This document shows positions 59,869 through 64,000 of a DNA stretch of 64,000 bases, piece by piece. The number at the start of each line of letters is the position of its first letter. Within the stretch, counting starts at the first letter, position 1. The translations under genes were made by a program, and so were the position numbers. Location of the stretch: positions 186,001 through 250,000 of the forward strand of contig NZ_MTCM01000007.1 in assembly GCF_002000245.1 (NCBI RefSeq), read 5' to 3'. The stretch comes from Sphingobacterium sp. CZ-UAM (GTDB lineage: Bacteria > Bacteroidota > Bacteroidia > Sphingobacteriales > Sphingobacteriaceae). Below the pieces are notes generated by a model, which was not told where the DNA came from, searched no databases, and worked only from the letters and a program-made list of their open reading frames with translations.

Positions 59869-59997
59869 ATGGAAAGAAAAAAACTGTTAAAAATGCTGAT
59901 GATACTTGTTGTTGTGATATGCGTTATCTGTATATTATCAAATAGCGCCGATTTTGTTCAAGGAATTGAAGATGGTTTTAGTGACGCAGCAAAATAA
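59869..59997 (+). CDS. Short single-span membrane peptide
   Basis: This is a 42-residue peptide with an ATG start. It has a basic N-terminus (MERKKLLK), one membrane span (MLMILVVVICVICILS) and an acidic, Gly-containing tail (SADFVQGIEDGFSDAAK). The 'DF-x-x-G-x-x-D-G-F' tail recurs, as I recall, in short Bacteroidota membrane peptides of unknown role. It is too small for routine gene calls. It lies 35 bp before the TraB/GumN-family gene and could be co-transcribed with it. Confidence 0.6.
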   Translation: MERKKLLKMLMILVVVICVICILSNSADFVQGIEDGFSDAAK

Positions 59998-60032
59998 GAC
60001 TTTTTAACAATATTTTATATATTCTATAATAA

Positions 60033-60881
60033 ATGAAAAAGCAGCTGATCCTACAATTGTTATTTTTTTTCGTTGTTTCCAGTGGACTTGCCCAGGAAAA
60101 GTCCATGTTGTGGAAAATTAGCGGAAATGGTTTCAAGCAAGACTCTTACTTGTTTGGTACCGTGCATATGCTGTGCCCAGATGATTTTGAAATCAAACAG
60201 AAATGCCTTGATGCCCTGGACAAAAGCCAAAAAGTAGTTTTTGAGGTAGATCTTTCCAATCCGGACAATGCCCAAAAACTACAAGCCTTCAGTGCACCAG
60301 ATACTGCATTTATAAAGACATTCTCTGACAGTGAAGTCCAAAAAATGGATAGCGTATTGGCCGCGGAAGATCTTTCCATTAAGCTTTTGGATTATGTGTC
60401 ACCTGTTGCGGTTATCTCTTTATTTACGATGAAAGGGTTCAACTGTGCTGATCCAACAAAGATGAAGTCCTATGAAATGGAATTGTCTGCCCTCGCAACT
60501 TCCAAGGGGAAGGTCATCGGGGAGCTTGAAACGATTGATCAGCAGTTTGCGTTGCTAAAAGACATCATTACCCCCCAGCTGTTCATGGAATCGGTCTATC
60601 AGCTGAACAAATATCCAGCGTTGACCGCAAAAATGGTCGCAGCCTATAAAGCTGAAAATCTGGGAGAGTTGAACGCCCTGCTTCAGGACCCTACCTGGAT
60701 GACTGAAGAACAAAAAGACAAACTGCTGAATATAAGGAACGAGAACTGGATGACCATCATACCCAAGATGATCAAAGATCAATCTTGTTTTATCGCTGTT
60801 GGCGCGGGACATCTCGCTGGGGATAAAGGGCTGATTAACCTGCTTCGTAAAAATGGCTATACTGTTACTGCCGTTGAATGA
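60033..60881 (+). CDS. TraB/GumN-family protein
   Basis: This 282-residue exported protein has a signal peptide (LLFFFVVSSGLAQE) and the TraB/GumN pattern: a GTVHM motif in DSYLFGTVHMLCPDD, a Val-Phe-Glu-Val-Asp segment (KVVFEVDLSNPDN), and a C-terminal GxxH motif in FIAVGAGHLAGDKGL followed by LLRKNGYTV. The family shares a fold with Tiki metalloproteases, and bacterial members are thought to be peptidases or peptide-binding proteins; activity here is not proven. It ends at a hairpin terminator. Confidence 0.88.
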   Translation: MKKQLILQLLFFFVVSSGLAQEKSMLWKISGNGFKQDSYLFGTVHMLCPDDFEIKQKCLDALDKSQKVVFEVDLSNPDNAQKLQAFSAPDTAFIKTFSDSEVQKMDSVLAAEDLSIKLLDYVSPVAVISLFTMKGFNCADPTKMKSYEMELSALATSKGKVIGELETIDQQFALLKDIITPQLFMESVYQLNKYPALTAKMVAAYKAENLGELNALLQDPTWMTEEQKDKLLNIRNENWMTIIPKMIKDQSCFIAVGAGHLAGDKGLINLLRKNGYTVTAVE

Positions 60882-60907
60882 TCAGTAAATCACAAGATAT
60901 ACTGGGG

Positions 60908-60937
60908 AGCCACGTCGTAAGAGGTGGCTATTTTATT
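60908..60937 (+). terminator. Terminator after TraB/GumN gene
   Basis: A short stem (AGCCAC / GTGGCT, 10-nt loop) is followed by ATTTTATTT, 26 bp after the stop codon. Confidence 0.65.
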
Positions 60938-61052
60938 TGAAGAGAAACCAGTACTGATCAAGCTTGCGCGGGGATGTTTGGCCGGAAATAAAATTTGTAT
61001 TATTTTTAGGAAGCATTATTTTATATTATAAACCATTTATTATAAGTGTCAT

Positions 61053-61643
61053 ATGGATATAGCGTCAATTCCAGGTTACCGCAAAGAAGAGCGGTTTATT
61101 GATCTGTATAAAGCCAATGTCTTTGCACTGTTTCTATTTATTCCGGTTATTCTACTATATACTTTACCGTTTTACCTGATTTGGGGCCAGCAGGATGGGC
61201 CATTTGTTTTTGTGATCGATATGCTAGAAATTACCTCCATCACTTCGGTCCTGATAGGTATAATGGTGGTGATCCTTGGTATCATTGCGCATGAACTGAT
61301 CCATGGGATCACCTGGGGCTGTTACACCAAAAAGGGGTTTAAATCGATCAAGTTTGGTATCTTGATGAAAATGCTGACACCCTATTGCCACTGTAAGGAG
61401 CCACTTCTTGTCCGTCAATATATTGTCGGCGCATTGATGCCCTCCATTATATTAGGGCTTATCCCTGCCATTTATGCCTGGTACAGCGGAAATGTGAATA
61501 TCCTGCTGTTTGCCATTTTTTTTACCGTTTCCGCAGCCGGAGATTTTATGATTGTTCAACTCATATGGCGTGAAGACATGCGGAATTTGGTTCTCGACCA
61601 CCCCTCTGAAGCAGGATGTTTTATCTATAAAAAAGATGAATAA
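61053..61643 (+). CDS. DUF3267-like putative zinc metalloprotease, membrane
   Basis: This is a 196-residue membrane protein with four to five hydrophobic segments. The zinc-site motif HELIHGITW (HExxH) sits in the second half of the second or third span (VVILGIIAHELIHGITW), as in DUF3267 and other intramembrane-type putative peptidases. A later segment GALMPSIILGLIPAIYAWY and a D in FTVSAAGDFMIVQLIW provide a possible third ligand (the 'xxxD' of site-2-type enzymes). Substrate and role are unknown. It is a single gene. Confidence 0.8.
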   Translation: MDIASIPGYRKEERFIDLYKANVFALFLFIPVILLYTLPFYLIWGQQDGPFVFVIDMLEITSITSVLIGIMVVILGIIAHELIHGITWGCYTKKGFKSIKFGILMKMLTPYCHCKEPLLVRQYIVGALMPSIILGLIPAIYAWYSGNVNILLFAIFFTVSAAGDFMIVQLIWREDMRNLVLDHPSEAGCFIYKKDE

Positions 61644-61811
61644 GCCTGGTTTTCTGCTGTGTTGGTTCAAAATCCATGACCTGATGGCTTTTGGCCCTTC
61701 ACTATAGAAACCGCATCTATAAACTAAAAAAAGAATTATGCCGTATATATGAAGCATTTTATTTAATTTTATCTATTATATTATAACTTATTTATAATCT
61801 ATTTAAATTAA

Positions 61812-63179
61812 ATGGTGGTTCAGCTCTTTTTAAAGTCGGCGGTATTAGTTTTCTTATGTTGGATTTTAACTCATCCTGTTACAGCACAGGGCAGGTTTCT
61901 AGAACACAGTAATTACACGGACCTGTTAGAACGGGCAAAGCAGGAAAATAAATCGTTATTTCTGATCATTCATCAGCAAGATGAACATCAGTTTATACCT
62001 TTTAAAGGAAGCGTTTCCAAAAAGGCAAAAGAGATGCTGGATACACAATTTATTGCAGGTATCGTGCAGCTGAACCGTGACGATTTTAACCATCCGCTCC
62101 ATCAAACATTTTACCTGAATAAACCTATTTATCTCTTTACAGACAAAGACGGAATCCCTTTATTGCGCCACAATAAAGCGGTAGATGGGGCAGCCGAGCT
62201 GGAAGCACTCATAGATTCGGCAAGCACCCTGGCAAAGGGTGAAACACTGGGCAAACTCAGCGCACAGTATCACAAGGGGATGCGTCAACAATCGCTACTT
62301 AAAAAGATGCTCGATCACTATCAAGCATTCGATCAATATACTGACCAGCAGGTACTGAGTGATTACATGGCACAATTGACCGTACAGGAACTGAATAATT
62401 TTGAGACGGTTATATTTCTGCTGAGCTGTGGTCCGGTATATAATAGCAAGACCTATCTTTTGGCTCGCACGAATGGTAAAATGGTGGATAGTTTGTATTC
62501 CACCTTACCGTTGCCGCGGCGTAAGAAAATAAACAATAGAATTATCCAGCAGACATTCCGGGAAGCGCTCAACAAGAAGGATTTATCCTTAGCCCACAAC
62601 GCTGGCTATTTTGCGTATCAGACCTGGACGCCAAATTATTTGCGGGGTGCAATTTCGCAAGATTTTTATCCTCTGGAGTACAAGCGGCTCACGCGAGATA
62701 CGGTAGCTTATGTTGAAATGGCAAGATCTTTTTACAACGATCGTTTTTATCGTATTTCTCCAGACTCCATGTCACGGATAGATTTCGCACAGGATCGCCA
62801 AGCCAAATTCTCGCGGCGCGGCCCAGTATTGGACAGTGCCCAACATGCGGCGTTTAAGCAATCCGTTGAAAAGGGACGCCCATACTATCTGGAGGATCAA
62901 TCCCGTAACCTGAGCTATGGCGCCCAGCAATTGCTGGTCTTCGCGAAAAATAATAATGAAGCTTTATTTGATGCGATCCGCTGGCAGAAGAAAGCGATCG
63001 ACCAACGACCAGGAGTCGCACAATATCATGCTACGCTGGCACAGCTGCTTTACCAGGTAGGTTTTTATGCCCAAGCCGAAGCAGAACAGCAACAAGCGGT
63101 CACGCTTGCCAGATCTAACAAACGGCGTCATCAAGAAATGCAGACTGTATTGAAACAGATTCGTGCCCGGCTATTGTGA
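61812..63179 (+). CDS. Thioredoxin-fold protein without CXXC
   Basis: This 455-residue exported protein has a signal peptide (LVFLCWILTHPVTAQG). Residues 28-140 look like a thioredoxin fold (YTDLLERAKQENKSLFLIIHQQDEHQF, core LFLIIHQQDEHQF; DTQFIAGIVQLNRDD; PIYLFTDKDG), with no CXXC, so it should lack redox activity. The rest is helical. The last 70 residues (RWQKKAIDQRPGVAQYHATLAQLLYQVGFYAQAEAEQQQA, core AQLLYQVGFYAQAEAE) form a TPR-like pair. It may serve as a binding or scaffold protein. The 3' end overlaps the convergent gene by 9 bp. Confidence 0.72.
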   Translation: MVVQLFLKSAVLVFLCWILTHPVTAQGRFLEHSNYTDLLERAKQENKSLFLIIHQQDEHQFIPFKGSVSKKAKEMLDTQFIAGIVQLNRDDFNHPLHQTFYLNKPIYLFTDKDGIPLLRHNKAVDGAAELEALIDSASTLAKGETLGKLSAQYHKGMRQQSLLKKMLDHYQAFDQYTDQQVLSDYMAQLTVQELNNFETVIFLLSCGPVYNSKTYLLARTNGKMVDSLYSTLPLPRRKKINNRIIQQTFREALNKKDLSLAHNAGYFAYQTWTPNYLRGAISQDFYPLEYKRLTRDTVAYVEMARSFYNDRFYRISPDSMSRIDFAQDRQAKFSRRGPVLDSAQHAAFKQSVEKGRPYYLEDQSRNLSYGAQQLLVFAKNNNEALFDAIRWQKKAIDQRPGVAQYHATLAQLLYQVGFYAQAEAEQQQAVTLARSNKRRHQEMQTVLKQIRARLL

Positions 63180-64000
63180 TTTTGAACTTGTCGGAGCAGG
63201 TAATAGATTTAAGCGGATCGGAAGGGAATACTTGACACGTACCGGCAAACCATATTGATAACCTGGGGTCCATTTCTGTGCTTTTTTGATCACTTCTATA
63301 CCATTGGCGGCGGTACCGTAGCCGAGGTCGTTTATCACTTCAAAATCATTGGGTATTCCAGTTTTTTCAATCACAAAGCTGATCAGTAGCTGCCCCGATA
63401 CCCTGGCTTTTATTGCTTCTTTTGGAAAGTTATAGTTCTGGGCCACAAACATCATCAGCTTTTTTATTCCACCGGGGTATTTCGGCTGAACTTCCCGTTG
63501 TGTATAGGGGAATTTATTACCCTCACTATCAGTGGTAATGCCTTTACTTATCAGCCCTTTTTCATACCATTCCTCAAATTGGTTTTCCCCCTTATTGAAT
63601 GTCCCTTCCCAATGGCCCTCACGAAGTCCATTGGCGTATTGGCCCTGCTCACGGTCTTTCTTATTGCTGACTTCAAATTTGCCGTTCCCATCCTTTATTT
63701 GCACTCTGCCCGTAGAATCGGCATAATACAATAACCGGCTATCGCGTTCTGGAAACAGGAACTCGTTGGGACTGCGCTCCGACTTGAAGAAAAAGCGAAT
63801 TTCTTTTAAGAGGCCATTGTTATGGTATCTTTTGACCGTGTCACTCAATTTATTGTCCTTATATCCGGCAGAGCTTGCCAGGTTGCCATTTTCATAATAT
63901 GTCTCTACCGTTCCCTCCAGGTGTAATGTGCGCGAATCGGCTACCTTGGTCCAGCCATGGCGTTTCAAACTGCCGTTGGGATAATAATCGTTTAATTCAT
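63171..64000 (-). CDS. YwqK-repeat/TonB C-terminal domain protein, partial
   Basis: The gene runs off the right edge; its frame is open to position 64000, and the apparent start near 63968 is an internal TTG. The visible 276 residues begin with MORN/YwqK-like 'Y-Y-x-N-G-x-L' repeats (YYPNGSLKRHG, YYENGNLASSAGY, YHNNGLLKE, QYANGLREGHWEG). They end in a TonB C-terminal domain (PKYPGGIKKLMMFVAQNYNFP, then VSGQLLISFVIEKTGIPNDFEV and TPGYQYGLPVRVKYSLPIRL). The Bacteroidota TonB-CTD group with such repeats is common, often with DUF or peptidase genes nearby. The N-terminal part is not visible. Confidence 0.85.
   Translation of the reverse strand, partial: ELNDYYPNGSLKRHGWTKVADSRTLHLEGTVETYYENGNLASSAGYKDNKLSDTVKRYHNNGLLKEIRFFFKSERSPNEFLFPERDSRLLYYADSTGRVQIKDGNGKFEVSNKKDREQGQYANGLREGHWEGTFNKGENQFEEWYEKGLISKGITTDSEGNKFPYTQREVQPKYPGGIKKLMMFVAQNYNFPKEAIKARVSGQLLISFVIEKTGIPNDFEVINDLGYGTAANGIEVIKKAQKWTPGYQYGLPVRVKYSLPIRLNLLPAPTSSKSQ

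Overview
The window reads as chromosomal DNA of a Bacteroidota, most likely Sphingobacteriaceae (Sphingobacterium-like). The evidence is three SusC/SusD pairs, a hybrid two-component/AraC regulator, an ECF sigma/FecR pair feeding an STN-domain SusC, mostly weak Shine-Dalgarno sites, and DUF6266-like and DUF6520-like small proteins. I saw no rRNA, tRNA or CRISPR array. Family names come from reading the translated sequence, not from database searches.

Layout. 1-4168: the 3' end of a hybrid sensor/response regulator, then a minus-strand operon of an erythromycin-esterase-like protein plus an ABC exporter. 4380-13499: polysaccharide utilisation locus (PUL) 1, with SusC/SusD, a GH92 mannosidase and a divergent sulfatase. 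A tandem operator-like site (two AATCGATT palindromes 21 bp apart) lies in front of susC. 13823-16376: a metallo-beta-lactamase-fold hydrolase, an AraC regulator and a Crp/Fnr regulator. 16663-21689: a second SusC/SusD pair without enzymes. 21982-29817: a peroxiredoxin/DsbA-like pair, an ABM-domain membrane protein, an SDR/AraC pair, an unknown protein, a Fic protein with an altered catalytic motif behind a cluster of TTGCGACA boxes, another unknown, and Hsp20. 30331-33161: a NEW3-domain protein with an ABC exporter. 33305-35173: DinB, DoxX and a PepSY-like lipoprotein. 35985-47631: PUL 3, with ECF sigma, FecR, STN-SusC, SusD, a LacI regulator, and a zincin plus GH29 fucosidase behind tandem LacI-type operators. 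The glycan enzymes (GH92, sulfatase, GH29) suggest scavenging of sulfated, fucosylated, mannose-bearing glycans.

47967-56134 is the least explained block. A minus-strand gene set holds an acyltransferase-like protein, a LytS-type histidine kinase that is frameshifted in a run of six A, a LytTR response regulator and a small HTH protein. After a 560-bp repeat-rich gap come two DUF6266-like proteins, a three-helix membrane protein overlapping a CHAP-domain amidase, and an unknown membrane-tailed protein. A Crp-like regulator and a small secreted Cys-pair protein run divergently. This is my best candidate for an undescribed system: a surface or lysis cassette under private two-component control.

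56181-57620 is an IS3-family (IS150-like) insertion sequence with intact orfA/orfB and an A6G slippery site. It sits at the terminator of the secreted-protein gene. 57621-64000 holds gene remnants, small membrane proteins, a TraB/GumN-family protein, a DUF3267-like putative zinc peptidase, a thioredoxin-fold protein without CXXC, and the C-terminal part of a YwqK-repeat/TonB protein that runs off the window.
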